From Aptenodytes patagonicus (Eukaryota; Chordata; Aves; Sphenisciformes; Spheniscidae), in the NCBI RefSeq assembly GCF_965638725.1, contig NC_134951.1:101827811-101891810 (forward strand): 64,000 nt of DNA, read 5' to 3'. Position 1 is the stretch's first letter. Every line of letters begins with the position of its first letter. The translations under genes and the position numbers were made by a program. Shown piece by piece: positions 14,961 through 30,000 of the stretch. The notes beneath the pieces are model-generated. The model did no database searches, was not told the DNA's origin, and saw only the letters and a list, made by a program, of their open reading frames with translations.

Positions 14961-15025
14961 AGACATTCCCCGTGTTGTCAAAACTTGTAAGAACATCTTT
15001 AACATTTAAGAGTCCGTTGTGAAAT
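14961..15025 (-). CDS. CAMKMT: CAMKMT coding exon 3
   Basis: 65 bp, acceptor TCTTCCAG and donor GTAAGT. The first A completes the arginine codon of exon 2. It encodes [20 protein letters not shown] followed by V and the first base of a Cys codon. The [12 protein letters not shown] block is essentially identical to human. Flanking intron sequence is otherwise non-coding. Confidence 0.93.
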
Positions 15026-18000
15026 CTGGAAGAAAACATAAATAGTGACTTTACCAACACAAAAACAATAAAAAAAAACCCATCTTGCCTCTGGAAGAGG
15101 TTCTGGAAGAAAAGAGGTTCACTGCACATGTTCACTTCTCGCAAACCCCTTTCACAGACAAGTAGCAAACAGGTACTACTGTAGCCACCAGGGGGAAAAC
15201 AAGGGGACAATCTCTAGTCTTCAAAGTTCCATCACTGAAATCCATGAACCAGGAACATGTTTCTCGGAAACTAATACTTTATCAAAACGAAAACATTTCC
15301 AAAGAGCATCAATTTTTGTTTAGCTGTGGAAGTCACATATAGGAAAGGAAGAATTTTGGTAAAGCGATTTCTTTGAAAAGGAAAAACAAAAGACGTATTT
15401 TTGAACAGCAGCTGTACACACATTCCTATTTTCTTCCACAAAATCAAGAACACTTCATTTAATTAATGTGAACAATGAAACCGATTAATGTGTTCAGTGA
15501 ACTGCCCTTTCTTTGGTTTTACATTTGCATAACCCAAGTGAAATAAACATTCAAAACTGGGGATAATTAATTAATTAACTGAATTTCACATACCAACTGC
15601 AAATTTTAGAACACAGTGAGCAAAACACTGACAGCAACAGAAAGAACATGCACCAAAGTTGAATAAAAATTTGCCTAAGAAGCTTCCTCTAAATGTTACA
15701 GATGTCAGGCTAGCTGGATTCACACCAAAAAAGGCAACTAAAAATTTTGTAACTATTCCGAGCTAATCTAGGCCCAAAATGAACAAAATAAAAAAATCTT
15801 ACACTTCACAACAATCAGATCACATAGCTGTTTCACTAATGCATTAAAAAAATCTAAAAAGAATTCAGCAAGGCAGTAAAATACAAAAATACAGTCTTTT
15901 AATAATGTTTCAAATATAGCTTTCAAGGCTGTTTAGGAACATGCTAATTTGAAACACTGAAAAAAATGGAAGAAATCCAACAATCCTAGCACCTACAAAA
16001 TAAGTTCTCATTCTCTCAGCTTTTCCCTCCTGAAGGAAGATTATTGTAAGAATGAAGAAAAAAAAAAAATCAACCTTTTTGCAAATATGAAATTGTATAT
16101 TCATAGTGCAAAAAAGCTATTTATAGCTTCTGATAAGCATAAGCATTAAATAAAGAAACACGTTTTAAATTTTGAGAAGCACCAAACAGCAACTAGACTA
16201 ATTGTTAAAAAAATGAAAATCAAATGGAAATCAAGTTAAACGGAAATGAGCTCATTAACAGGGGCAACGAAATATATGAAAGATGTTACAAAAGAGTCAG
16301 CTGGACATTAGAGCTCTTCTCCCAGCTACATAAAAACAAACCAAAAATACATTCCTTAGCTGCAGTGGAAGCCTACAAGAATTCTGATGGATCATGTGGA
16401 CTTAAAATGCACTTTTTCTTCTTTTTTTTGGCAAGTTTGTTTTCAATCAGATTGGACAACCGATGCAACAGAGTTAATTCAAGGGAAGTGACAAGAAAGT
16501 AGACGGGATCAGTAGTTCTGCCAACCACAGAGCTGCCCTTTAAACTGTCCCCTGCTGACTCCTTAGCATCCTACAAACTCCATAACTGTGCATATGTCTG
16601 ATACAGTTAGGGTCTCTTAGACAGCTGTGAATGTCTCATCTTCTAAATGAATGCAGAAGGGGGGTGGGGGGAGATGCTGAGACAGTAAAGAAATATTTTA
16701 ATCTTTGTTGGCATGCAGATTAGTCCTGGGATAACGTTTTGGTTTGGTTTTTTCTCCCCTCAATTTCTTTATGTACATAGTCCATATATAAAGGAGATTT
16801 ATCATGCAAATCTCCAAGTGAAGCAAACAAAGGTGAGGATGAACAATTTAGCAATCCAGTACCTGTAGTTCAACAGAATGCTATGAAGAAAGAAAAACAG
16901 AAGTAAGTGGAGTGTCCTGATCTAGAAAAGAATACTGTTTATATACTTCAGGGTCAGAAGGTAGACAAAGGCAAAAAATGAGAAATGATGCAACCATAGC
17001 ACTGGCCTTAAAATTATCACTAAACCAAATTTCAGGCTGTTTCCAAAATAATGGTTTATAATTGGAGATGAGAAGTGGACAGCTCTGAGTACTTCAGCCT
17101 GAAGAATAAGCTAAGATTCCACAACAGATGCATGCCACACACCTATTGTTTTTAAGGTTGTCCTGAAATTTTGGTGATGTTTTATTTAACTCAATGAATG
17201 TTCTTCATTTACATTATTATTTTTGGTACACTTGGTTTTTATTAAGGACCAGTTCTTCCTCTGATTATAAAACATTCTTTCCATAATTAAAATCAACACA
17301 CACAAATTTCAAACATATTCTTACATTTATTATCCAGTGGCCAAAAGCTTGTGGTGTCCAAGTACAAACACAACACACCCCAACGTTTGCTCTCTTGGCC
17401 AGCAGAGGCATTTGCACAGGCACCCTTTTCTGGCTGCCTGCAATGCTCAAAATCTCTAACTCTCTGGCTCAGCAATCTCTTTCTTGCTTTCACAAATATT
17501 GCTCATGGGAAGCACATAAGCGAGCCATAATTTAATGATGAGAAGCATCCAGCTTTGCTATGAGGGACCTCCCCCTTCTCCTCAGTCTTCCAGATGCCCA
17601 CTCCACATTCATCGTGAAACAGGACAGGGTTTAAGTTTAACAGCTGCTTCCTCTAGTCTGATCAGCTTATGAAACCTTCACTGAACAAAAGCAGGGAGCA
17701 AGCTCAATCTCCTAGAATGAGAGGAGTAGCCATTATGTCAACAGTCATCTGGATAGCAAAGCCGCTCTCATTTACTCCGAAAGTCACATCTCAGGTCTTA
17801 ACTATATTACCATTATGGACTATTTTAAGACTACTCCACATTAGTAACAATGAATCTTCCAAAATTAATTAGCATGACAGGAAAATACCTCTTCCTGCTG
17901 GTAAAGCTTTTTCTCCCTACACGAGGCTAAAGAAGAGGCACTTAAATTCCACTGGTAACCATTTAACAGGGAACCCAAACAGCAAAGAATTGAGCATAAC

Positions 18001-21000
18001 TTCTATTTCAGACAAGTTTTAGGACTGAGGAAAGCAACGTGCCAACAGCTGATCTGTTTGTGAAAGGCAAGGCTCAGGGAGACACATTTCCAAACAGCAA
18101 TAGCCACGTTTCTCCATTTGGAGGACTGTCTTTGTAGAGCCTGAAGACAAACTCTGCATCAGCTACTCCCCAACTCTTTTCCATCGCAGATCTGACTTGC
18201 AGATTAAAAGTTACATGCACCTGTAAATACAGGTATTCTCTAACCCCAAATTCTGCCATAAATATCACGCTACTCAGTCCTGCACCTAAAAACCACAGCT
18301 TCCAGTTTGGAATCCACTGCTCTGCATACACCTCCCCAGCAGTTCTGTAACAGCTGCTGCTTCACTGTCCCATCCCATCAGCTGCTCCTCCATTACCGAG
18401 CCAAGACAAAACTGCCAATACACGTCACATCTTGTTTCTACGAATGCCTGTCATAATCACAGCTTTCCACAGTACGTCTTACAAACTGCCCATAAAGTTT
18501 GTAAGTGTCATGTGTACTGAATTACGAAAGCCAAGGAAAGGAATCACTGAAGCTTGTGGTTAAATCCCAACCCGAAAATTCCCATAAATTTCCACAGGCA
18601 TCTCGAAATACAGAACAACATTAGCATTTAGTGCTTTGGAATATGTCATGAATGTTGTACAGTTCAAAGAACTTCAAAGAAGTTCAAAGATGTGATTGCT
18701 GAGATCAACAAAGTACTTCAAACAAGTATAGGTAAGCATCATGGAGAAAGTGAATTTCAGGCCAGCATGGTTAATCTGATCTACAGTGTTCTTATAATAA
18801 GTCTTCAAAGTACAGTATCCAAAAATTTCTATGGCTGAGGCAGTAAGTTATAGAAGACAAACCTATGAATGATAAACTAATTTATCTCATGTTTCTCCTG
18901 CTATGAAGCAAAGCAAAATTCCTTACTCTGGACTACGAATAAATCCACTTTGGGTGCATAAATAAAGTCAGAGAAAGAGAGACAGAGAGAGATATCTTTA
19001 AAATGTATTAATGTTCCTTCCTCTCCAATTCAGGCAACAGAAGTGGCAGAGTTTTACATGTATTTATAAATAGCTGCAGACAGTAGAATAAAAATAATCC
19101 TTCAGTAGCTCCCTATTAATGTATGCTTTTCATCAACCATAATGAAACAGAACTGTGTTCCTTCTCTTCTTTTACATTATTCTTCAACTGAATGAGGAAA
19201 AATAATACAAATAACTAAATACATATAGTGAACTTAAAAAAACTACTAAAAACTAAGATAGACTACGTTTCCATATAACACTCAAAAGAAAAAAACCACA
19301 ACACACCACCATACTTTATTAACCTGGATACAAAATAAAACTACAGTATCTGTGGAAAATGAAAGACAGGATAAGGGTGAAAAAGTTACTGCTAAGGGTA
19401 CTTTACAAAAAGGTTTGGTGAGTCAACATTATGTCAACAGTCACCATCAATTGTCATTGCGGCCCAGTAAGAATCTCAGTGTTACCTGCAAACTTTGTTA
19501 TCTGATCAAATGTTTTTTTTTTCCTGGGCCAGAATATAGCAAAACAAGGTAACTCCTCTTCCACTCCAGTTCAAGATTTCAGCTTAATATGGTGAGAATC
19601 CAAAACAATGGCTTCTTCGACTACAAATTCTTTTCACAAATACACAGGTGTTGGGCAATATGATGGAACAGTCTTAGTTTCATCAGTGAATGAAAGTAGT
19701 GTGCTCCCAAATTACTTTTTACCTCTTTCCTCAATTTCCTCCTTCTGCAGTCAAGCCTTTATGCTGCTAAATCCACACGTTGTCTCTTAGCACGCAATAA
19801 ATGGAAGAAAGCAAGTTTATCGTATCCACACAAATTGTCTATAAGGAATAGGCAATATTCCTTGAAATCTGCTTCCCTTCATTTTTTTATGTCTATCCCT
19901 AAAATAAAAATTCATTAAAACTTCAAAATGTTCTTAGCAGAAATATCCTATAGGAATAGCCAACGGAATTCACTCCTAAACCATCTTCTAACATGCCGCT
20001 TGCCACCGACAATTAACATGCCTCTCATTTCTAAACGAAAGGTCTAGAACCATCTAATAATTTCTTTCATATCTTTATCTAAAGGTTCATTCATATTAAG
20101 AATAAAGGCATGACACCTTGCAAAGAACACTTAGTACTCTTTACAAAGATTTAACCCTACCTATAAGCTGCTAACATTGTTCTTTTCAGTTCTGCATTTT
20201 AGTATTTGAAACACCAAATGACTGAGCAATGGAAAATATTTTACCACAGACATAACTTATTTCTTCTCTAATTGCTTAAAATGAGCCTACAATTTTAAAG
20301 TAAATTCATATCCTGAAATAAAAAAATTGAAGATATTGCTTCTTTAACTCTAATAAAAGAATAATTTTCCTGTCTAAAAGACAGACACCATCTCCACAGT
20401 GAGACACTGCATCTTTATGATCTATAATCACCTCATTGCTAGAACTATTCATACAAAATTTAAATTTAAAAGCATATTCCTAAGAATAGAAGGATTTAGA
20501 AATGCAGTATTAAATAAATATTTTAAAATGTCTCTACTTACTCTATATCTTCCTATCACCTTCCTAAAAACAAGTATTTAGCACACGCCTGATTTTTAAC
20601 AGCAAAGTGAAATACCCCCAAAGTTAAAAAGAACTTGAATAAAGCTAAAAAAAAACCCACAAAAGTTTATGAATAAAAACATATTTTTAATGGAGAAAAG
20701 ACCCAGAAAGCCAGATAACATCTGTAATGAAAGATATTTTTTTCCACTTCAAGCTTGCAAGAAATTTCACTCAAAATGAGGTTCATATTTTTCACCCGCA
20801 GACTAGATTACTCAGTTTACTGTACCCAAATCTGAATGTGAAAACTGCAGCAAGATTCCAGCTTGGACTGGATATGTCCACATTCTCCATGTTAGACTGC
20901 CATAAACATTCAGCCCGATTCCCAGGCTGACTTCCTGTCAGTTTAGGGATTTATTTTTTAATTAACATTAATTGCAAACAACATCAGAGAGCAATTTAAT

Positions 21001-24000
21001 GTATGTAGCCACCCAATTCATATCAAGACAAGGATGTAGTACAAATCCAAATGAGACTAGACTAATCAAATGAGATTCTGGATTATAACACAAGAAATGT
21101 CATTTTGACACATCTTTCACCGCTAACAAAAATCACACTCATCAGACACTCCTTTTCATACCCCAGAGCTACCGTGAAGCACCTTAGTACCTATACAACT
21201 TCAAGAGACCACCTTCCAGCATGTATTGTGAGTCTACTTTTCATTAAGCACACTAGAGATCACTGTTTAACCGGAAGAGTTATGGGGATTTTTAAAATGA
21301 GTCAATGATGTTGTCACCTCAAGGATCTAGTCAAAATGACACGTAAATCCAGCCTAAATTTTTTAAGCAAAAAATTGCCATACATTGGTGCTTCTGGCTT
21401 CCTGCTTTGGAAGATTTGTTATTAAGAATGGTTCTAAAATAAACTAGTGACAAAAAAAAACATGGCATAAGCTCTTCTTTCCCAAATATGAACCCAACCT
21501 GACTTTGGTTAGAAAAATAGCAGCTTATTAAAACAAGCTGCACTGAGAAGTTCAGAAAAGCATGTACAAGACTGGTAGCTCCTACCGAAGCTTCTATTTG
21601 CCTAACAAACTGGTCCCCAAGTCCCTCTAGAGCAGTAATTCCAGCTAGGTCATAGCATATCTGAATATACAATTTGATCAGTTTTGATAGCCCTTGAACT
21701 GATATAGCTCGACCTTTATACTCTTTGCCAAAAGCCACTAACAACCTTATGAACTTTCTTAAGTATTTAGTCTTGTCAAGATATCAGCTGACAACCCTTT
21801 TAACATCCAACATATGCGATGAGCTTTCCCAAGAAGATGTTAATGCATAAGGAAAACATATGTAGATGAAAATTCAAAAGCACTTTTGTCAAGATTTTAG
21901 AGGGGCTATAGCAACAGTTTTTTCCTGACAAATACCTGTATAAAAAGGCTCTCTTACTCAAGCACACTGTTCTGGGTTTACCTGACTGATGTTATTGTTA
22001 ATAATATGTTAATAATATGCTAATAATATGCTCTTGTTATCTTGTTAAAATTGTTTCTATTGATGACAATGATGATAAGTAATATTTTGCCAATTGGAGG
22101 AGAAAAATGAAGGCAAGACTGTCAGACATACAGAGGATCCTTAAGTTTCCAAGACATGATCAGTTCTCAAAGATCCAGGAATGCTTACTCCAAGATTTCT
22201 TATCTTGTAGATACGCAAGTTTCAGTGAGGAGAACTGTTGCTCTGTTATGTATGTTAACCTGTTACATTTATCCTCTTAAATTACTTCTGCAAAAACAGA
22301 GAAGAAACTTTACTTAATAAAGATTGAAGGTAAAGCGGATTTTGTTGCAGGATTTATACTTTGCCCCTGGCAAAATACTCAGCGAGTATTTTCTCCTTCC
22401 CTTCTTCACCATCCTGCAATATTCTGAAATAATAAATATATGCTATCTATTGCCACTACTTCAATATAGAGAGAATATAATATATAATATAGAAGTGTAA
22501 TTAAGTTCTGATCATTATCCCTAAAACTATCAGTGATTACCATTTTTATAGATCACTGAGTATCTTCTAGAACGGAACAAAATACGGGGAAAAAATAAAA
22601 ATCCCCACCAGGAGACAATCTCCCTATTCTCCTCAATATACAGTTTTTGAAACTCAATGAGCCTCCTCCAGCACAACAACTGTACCATTGGCCAACCTCA
22701 AAGGAACATAAAAGGTTAAAACAAAATCCTCATACTTAGAATACTATATAATGATCACCAAAAATAAAATCATGCATGAACAAACATGCTTGTTCACAGT
22801 CTACAGTTTGAGCTGTGTCCTATTATCAGTGAAGCTTCTCTTAGCCAAATAAAAATGCCAAATAAAATGATGACATGGGAATCGATGGAAACAAGGACAC
22901 AAATATCAAATGTCAGCACAAGATCAGCCTGACATTCCCTTGGCTTTTGTACTGCCAGCAAGAGGTGAACTTCAGCTCACCTTCTACCTTAAAACTCGCA
23001 TAACTAGTAAATCAAGTAAGTGACACCGAGTGTTGTGAACCATGGTAAGTGAACTAGGGAGACCAAATGAAGAAGTTCAGGACTGCAGCATAAAGGACTG
23101 CAGACTTGCTCAGCCTAAAGTCTACCTAAACGCCTTACATTTCCCATTACCAGTGTGCCTCTGAAGACCTAAACCCAGGGAATAGAGACACTGCACAAAG
23201 AGATTAGGTAGACTGTGAGCATCTGGATGAATCTGTAGCTTTCCCCAGCAGTTCACTGGAAAAGTCCATATGCAGAAAAACCACTGTACCTACTTCTATT
23301 ACAAATAGGCAGCATTTTCAAATGGAAAAGTTTTCTTTTGAAGCCTTTTAGCATCAATAAGTATAAGCTTGGAAAATGGAAAATTAAGGCTTTGTAAAGC
23401 TCTAAACAATTTCCTATTTGACTTTTCACCCAGCTGCAAATTTAAGGCAACCTGCATGTAGTGTTGTGGGGTTGGGGTTTTTTTGGGGGGTTGGGGGCTT
23501 TTTGTTTGTTGTTTTCTTTTTGTTGTTTTGTTTTATAACCTTGCAAAAATGTCACAGTTAATGATGGTCACTTGTTTGTGTTAGATCTTAGTTTCTAAGA
23601 TTGACTTTAATTTAAAGGTCCCAGTTAAATAAAAATGCACTGTACAATTTTGATGACTCAGGCTCTCCAGAATATCCTCTATTGTGCACAGAATGCAAAA
23701 TCCTACACCCTCAGCAGGGCTAATTAGAGGCTGCAAAACAAGTATTGATTCAGGGATGCTTAAGTTACTGTTGCAATGATACCTGTTGAGGCAAAACCAA
23801 GTTATAGATATGTTCAAAGCTGAACAAAGAAAAGGAGAGCAAAGCAGGAGAAAAGGAAACAAAAAAACCCCACATAGTAATGAATGGGAGCTATAAACTT
23901 TTCTGTTTTGCTAAAGTTACCGAGAATTCATTAACACTCCTTCAGAGGGTTTTTTGGGGAGGTCGGGTTATTTGGTTTTGGGGTTTTTTGGGGTGGTTGT

Positions 24001-27000
24001 TTTTTTTTTTTTTTTTAACAGATATCTTCATTTGTTTTACCTGCTGTATTATAAAACAGATTTCTTCATTAGGTATAAATCATTTCTGTACAAAGAGGAA
24101 ATTTTTTATTCTTTTGTTTTGCAAATTGGCTTCCAAACTATCATTGAGTTTTACAAAAACTATTAAGAAGAAAATTGAATATAGACTACTACAAAAAAGC
24201 TTTTAGAACTTTATGAATAACATCATGACATTAAAATTTTTATTAAGATTACAAGTAAATGTGTTCAGTTTTTTTACATGCTATTTATATCAGAAGAATG
24301 TCAAAACAGAAAGCTATTAGAAATACAAAATAAATGCTCATCTTTGCATTCTGTTATAGGTACAACCATCAGTATTTTCATTCAAGCTCTGGCACTTCAG
24401 TGAAATGTACCGGAAAAAAAAAAAAAAAAAAAAAATCAGACAAGCTGCTTACTGTAACAAACAACTAAAAAGAACATCTAACAGTTTATTTGTAAACTGT
24501 GCGCTAGTTACACAAAACACTGGAAGAATGGCTAATGAATTTTATATTTGAGGCCTGTACATGATCTTAGGAAGTACTTAAAACTTAAATGATGGTTACC
24601 TTAAGGACACACTATACTCAGGATAAAAGATGCTTTTATACTGAACCCAGGTCCCAGTTTCCTCTTCTGTATTCTGGTCTTCCATTGAAAAGAGATTGAA
24701 CGATGCAAACCTTCTTACAGACACTTGTTGGAGATGCACATCTTTCAAGTGCTTTTTCTTCAGAACCTTTGAAATGAAGAACAAATTAGACATTAAGAAT
24801 AAAACTTTCAAGAAAAGAACAAACACGAGCTTATTTAACTGAAGAGGCAAGTCTGGAATCAACCATAATAGCTATGCTATTAGCTAATACTTATGAGTAA
24901 CTAGTCCAAGTATGTCAAGCCTGAGAAAAATAACAGTGGTATTGATGGTAGGGGTCAAGAGAATGGGTTATGAATTTATTACGTCTCAATAACTGTAAAG
25001 TAAATGTACTGTGTTCACAAGTACGCAAAGTTGCTTTTTTAACTCCCACTCCAGCAACCACATGCCCGAATTAGAGGCAGACTGGGTTCTCCCCTGTCCT
25101 CCCCTCACCATCACAATGAAAGCTTCACAGACCAAGTGCCCTCACCAAGCAATTTCCGTGCCACTCACTGTACCTATAGGTGAAAAAAGAAAAAAGAAAA
25201 AAGAAGAAAAAAAAAGCAGGGGTATCTTCTGTAGAACTTAAATGACTAAACTCAAAACATGATCCTCAGGTGCCCGAGTGATATGTGTTTGCCAGGTAGA
25301 CTACTTCCTAGCCTAGAAGTCTACTAATGCACACTTGCAGACCTGCTGCCAAACTTGCCCGAGTTGAGAAACCTGCTACCTGTCCCAGGCCCCAGACTTT
25401 CAGATGCCACAACTGCATATTCCCCTAGCAGGCCCCCATAAGGGGACTGATGCATTAGCCAACCTTTACATGAGCCCCAAAATACACTGACAGCACCAAG
25501 CTCAGCGCTAAGAGACTGAAGAATTCAAGGCAGCGGCAGAGACAGAACGTGGCCGTTCGCATTTTTTAAATGACTAACACACTTGTTCAGGAAAGTGAAA
25601 ACATGGGCTCGCGGTCCTGCATAGTTCGCTGCACGCAACTGTCTTTGGGGAGCGAGGTATCAACTCCTCTGTACAGGAAAACCCGGCACCCAGCCTGCTT
25701 GAGCTGTATCATTGCACAGAAGACAGCTAGCATTTCCCTGCCAGACAAAAAGGCTTATCCTTTAGGTCAGTGATGTGGAAGGAGAGATGTCCTGGGTTTA
25801 ACTTTCTCCTAACATTGGATAGAATACATAAATAATCACCATTGCATTTTTAAAATGAAGGTGCATAAGCAGTCCACAGTGATGAAAAAAAACAGAGCAG
25901 AAAATAAACTCATCACTAGAAATAGGTAGAGCTACAAGGAATAGCTCTATTGAGTAGGAGAGCACCACAATGTAGTTTTTTGTCAACCAGAGCTAAATCT
26001 GAAGTCAAATTTCAGAATTATGAAACTTGAAATGGAAGCTTTGCATATGGGATGCGTACAAGAAAATAACGGGTCAGAGATTTTTTTTTTTTTGCTGCAC
26101 CCGACCTTTGTCAATCGTGCTTTACCTGGAAACGCACTCACAACCAACAGCCTTACAATTTGGTAAATTGTAAATAAATCCTATTATTTTGCAGGATACT
26201 TGGAAATACTACATATGTGAGCAGAGCAATTGTATTTGCTATGCTGTTAGTTTCTAACAGCAGGTCTGATGCATCAGGCTTATTGCTTCTGGATCTATTT
26301 TCATCGGCAGGTCTCAGCATATGGAAGGCACAGGCATTTTCATCGAAGTATTAAAAATGGCTGTGTGCTGTCCACACTATTTCTTCTACTTTTGTAACAC
26401 ATGGGAAAAATACACATATGAAGGAAATCGCAAAAATATCAAAACAGGTGAACCAAATTAAAAGACTAGCAGAATTAAGACCTTCATATAATAGCAGCAT
26501 GCCTGGAAACAAAATGGACCAACTTGACAACTAAAGAAAACCACCAAGATCTAATTTTCAGAAAAGCATGTTGTTTTGGGGCTTTTTTTAAAGCAAAGGC
26601 AAGCCATTACTAACAGGAAAAAAAATCCAGCAGTGACAACACTTTTCTGTTTTCAGTTTTTTGTTCTACAGAGACATCTTCTAGCCACTCTGTAAAATGC
26701 ATTTTCTGGGTTAGCAGAAAATCTCATGAGCATTTGAGTACTCAAAAAACCAATTCTCCCACAGCCTCCAACTAAAATCAAGAGGTCTAAGATCTGAAAA
26801 TTACAGCAGCAGGCCAAATCTTTTAAAAACCTAAATATAACTGAGAAAACAGAGCACAAAGGAATAATGTTACATTATTTATATGTAACTCTGTATTTTT
26901 ACATAAGGATCAAAATATGTTTTTCCTCAAGTCAGTTCCTAAAAGCATCACAATTGTCTTATAAGCTATAAAGCTATGCTGCTGCTATAGGATAATCCAC

Positions 27001-30000
27001 TGACAAAAAACAAAAGGTGACAAACCTATTTAAACTCATAATAATGTTTTGAAGAGGTTGAAAGATAGTCTTCTCTATTTTCATTATGCCCTTCCAATGA
27101 AGGTGAAGCTCCCTAACTTCCTGTACACTGCCATAATAAATGAACATGTCCCAGGGACCTATAAAACCAGGAGCCAGTATCAAGGCAAGCTAAAGGCTTC
27201 TCAGCAGGATAGACACAATTCTTGGTTTTAGTGATGGCAGAGAGAAAGAACTATGGTGGGGAAGGAATCACCAGACACCACTGTTCTTTGGTTGGGGCTG
27301 GTGACTGCTTTATCTTCTCCCTCAGTAACTTTCAGCTACGTTTCCCTGCACATTTTTATTTTAAAAAGTTCCAGAGGCCTTGTTTCACTCTCTTCAAGAT
27401 CTTCTTTTAGTACTGAAAGGCCCTGTCTTCTGCACAAGATCTTTACAGGTGTACGCAAGTGTTGGGCTTGTACACGGGTCATACATACAAATATTATCTA
27501 AATAAATAATATTTTAGGTTCTGTCATGAAAGTCTCTTCCAAAAAATACGTTCCTTAAAAGAAAAAAACCCCCAAGAATAACGACAAAAAAACCCCCAAA
27601 CAATGCAAGCTCACACTTCTACCGTGTGGTTTTCCCTCTCTTAAACTTGCATTTTCTTTCCTCTCTAATTTCACCTAGCAAAACAGAATTCTAAGGCAAT
27701 TCTTTCTTCATTAACACACAAGACATTTAAAAAAAAGCATCACCAAACTGTCTCCTGTTTTAGAAAGATTCTAGTAAAACATTACCACAGATCTTAATTG
27801 CAGGGCCCTCGGTATTTAATGACAACATTAGGACCATATTTAGGACTCCCTATAAAACCTAAAGATGTTTGATCTCTCTTAAAAACAACCAACCAACCAA
27901 CCAACCATATGGAGAAAGGCAGTCACCTGAAATTCCCTGTATTTCTTTGTGTATCTCATTGTGTATGGCCTAGTTGCACTAAAAGCCAAATTCAGTAACA
28001 GCTGGCAGTCTACAAACCTCCGCTCAGTTCTATGGCACTGACTGGAACATGATATTTTGTACACTTAAGAAAGTTTCTACATAATCAGCTACAGCACAAT
28101 CTATAACTACACCATCTCTAAATATCATCAGTGGACTGTGCATTATTTATTTTTACAAATAGCTTGTTTACCAAATTGTTTTATTCAACTGTAAACAATT
28201 CACAAACTCAAGACTAACAAAACCATGGAAAAAGATCTGGAGCACAGGCACCCTTCACAGAGAGGGGAGCAGGAAAAGAAGAAAAATTGTTTTAGAAGTT
28301 CTTCTGTTCAGGAAAAAAAAAAAAAAAGCCACTTCCCTGTCCTCGCTTTAGCTTTCATTTTTCAATTCTGGAAGCTAAAGCACATTAGCAGGTGAGCAAG
28401 ACTTCTGTGAGAAGAAGAGCAAGAGGAAGGTAAGAGGCAGGATAAACATATAAAGCTTACAGGTTTCAGGAAAGTTTTCATTAAACTTTCTGTAGGGAGC
28501 AAGTGTACATACAGGGAGCAATGCCTATTCCTTTAACTTCCCTGCTAAAGACTACAGGGTGGATAATGCCATCAATTGCACAGACTGGTAGAGGTCAAAA
28601 CACAGCCTTACAGAATTTACTCCAGTCGTTTATAAACGTACACCACATGTGAATCTTACCTTAGCTTTTTTTTTAAGCAAAAAAATATTTTCCTTGATTC
28701 TGACAAGCTAAGTTTAAAAATATTGCCAAACTTCAAACTCAGTACATACGTAAAACATTTTATTGATAAAGAACACATAGGTAATTATGCAAACCCCTGG
28801 TTCTTTATGCTAGCTTCATAGGATACCTGATAAAAGGGCTTTTTCTTAATTAAATCAGCGAGCACGCACTCAAGCATCCTTACCATAGCAAATCAATTTG
28901 TGTATGCATTGAATGAAAGCAAATTCAATATATAAACACACCACAGAAGTGATTTCATGTAAGGCGTTATTATAAGCAGTATGAAAAGCGTTTTTAAAAG
29001 CACTGTAAGAAACACTTTGACAGTGCTCTTTTAAAGATGGATATAAAGGAAGGTTGATACCTTCTCCCAATCCATAGATAGATCCGAGCATCGCTGTAAT
29101 AAAGAGTGCAGAACTGATTTTTACTTCAGATGTACCAGTAAGATTAAATTGATCCTTGCTCATCGTACCATATAAAAATCAACAGAAAAGCTAAAGAACA
29201 TGGAAAAACCCAGGGAATCTGCAGAGGAAAAGGTCACAGATAGATGTAGTTTGAGGAAGAAATGGAAGCCTTCTCCCCAAACACCTACATGCACCCCTCA
29301 TAACCCCATTCGATGGTTATGAAAAGTTCCTTATGATTTTAAGAGACAGGGATATGCCAAAGGCAGTGTGTTGAAAAGAAGTAACAGCTAGTATAGCCAC
29401 AGAGTGCAGCTTGCTAGTCTGCTAGAACAGAAACCTACAAAGACAAACCTGATATTCCTACCAGTAACTTTGACATTTCCTGCCTTAGAGTATAATAAAA
29501 CAGAAGTTTGTCCTGTTGAACAGGACTGGCGAATTTACCAACCAAAACCACACACAAAGAAAAGGTCATATTAACCTCCCCACACCTCCCGCTCTGTTAC
29601 CCGACTGCAGCCAGGTGCCCCTTTCAACCCAGCTGCCACCATCGGACCCACTGCCTCCACTCTGCCTTCTCGGGGAGAGGTCGTGATGGGCAGCTCCAGG
29701 TATCCATTTTGCACAAAACTAAACATTTAAGTTAGGGCCATAAATATCACATCCCATAACAATAACAACAAATTAAACTGATTTGGGTTTTTAAGCCTTT
29801 ATGCATATGCTCGTCTGCAGAGGAATCCTTTCCAACCTTGCACTGCTCCTAAAGGGTCCAAAAAAGTATGGAAGGCCAGAGCTGACGAGCTGCTGTTCAC
29901 CCAGTGCACAGGTGTAACCACTTGCTGCTTCTTCTTCCTCATCTTCTTCCAGGCACGGCCCCACCGCTCACCAGACCACCAGCAGCTGCAGGTAAAGTGC

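Larger units (their letters stand above)
15026..24599 (-). other. CAMKMT intron 2
   Basis: 9.6 kb of AT-rich non-coding sequence. It holds a G-quadruplex-type motif at 23468-23497, a second G/T-rich block near 23950-24015, a three-copy 10-bp repeat at 18661-18690, an AT-rich (TAATAATATG)-like repeat near 22000-22030 and a 22-A run at 24414-24435. The longest open frame, at 21331-21744 on the minus strand, has no recognisable domain. No further exon was seen. Confidence 0.8.

Noticed and set aside
21960-22400. Possible LTR-like sequence (TGTTCTGGGTTT start, AATAAAG near 22316)
   Set aside because: I could not find matching ends, a target duplication or internal retroviral sequence. The resemblance to avian LTR starts is too weak to call.
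25787-25830. TGTCCTGGGTTTAACTTTC, resembling the start of common avian LTRs
   Set aside because: Only the first dozen or so bases resemble it and there is no second end or primer-binding site.
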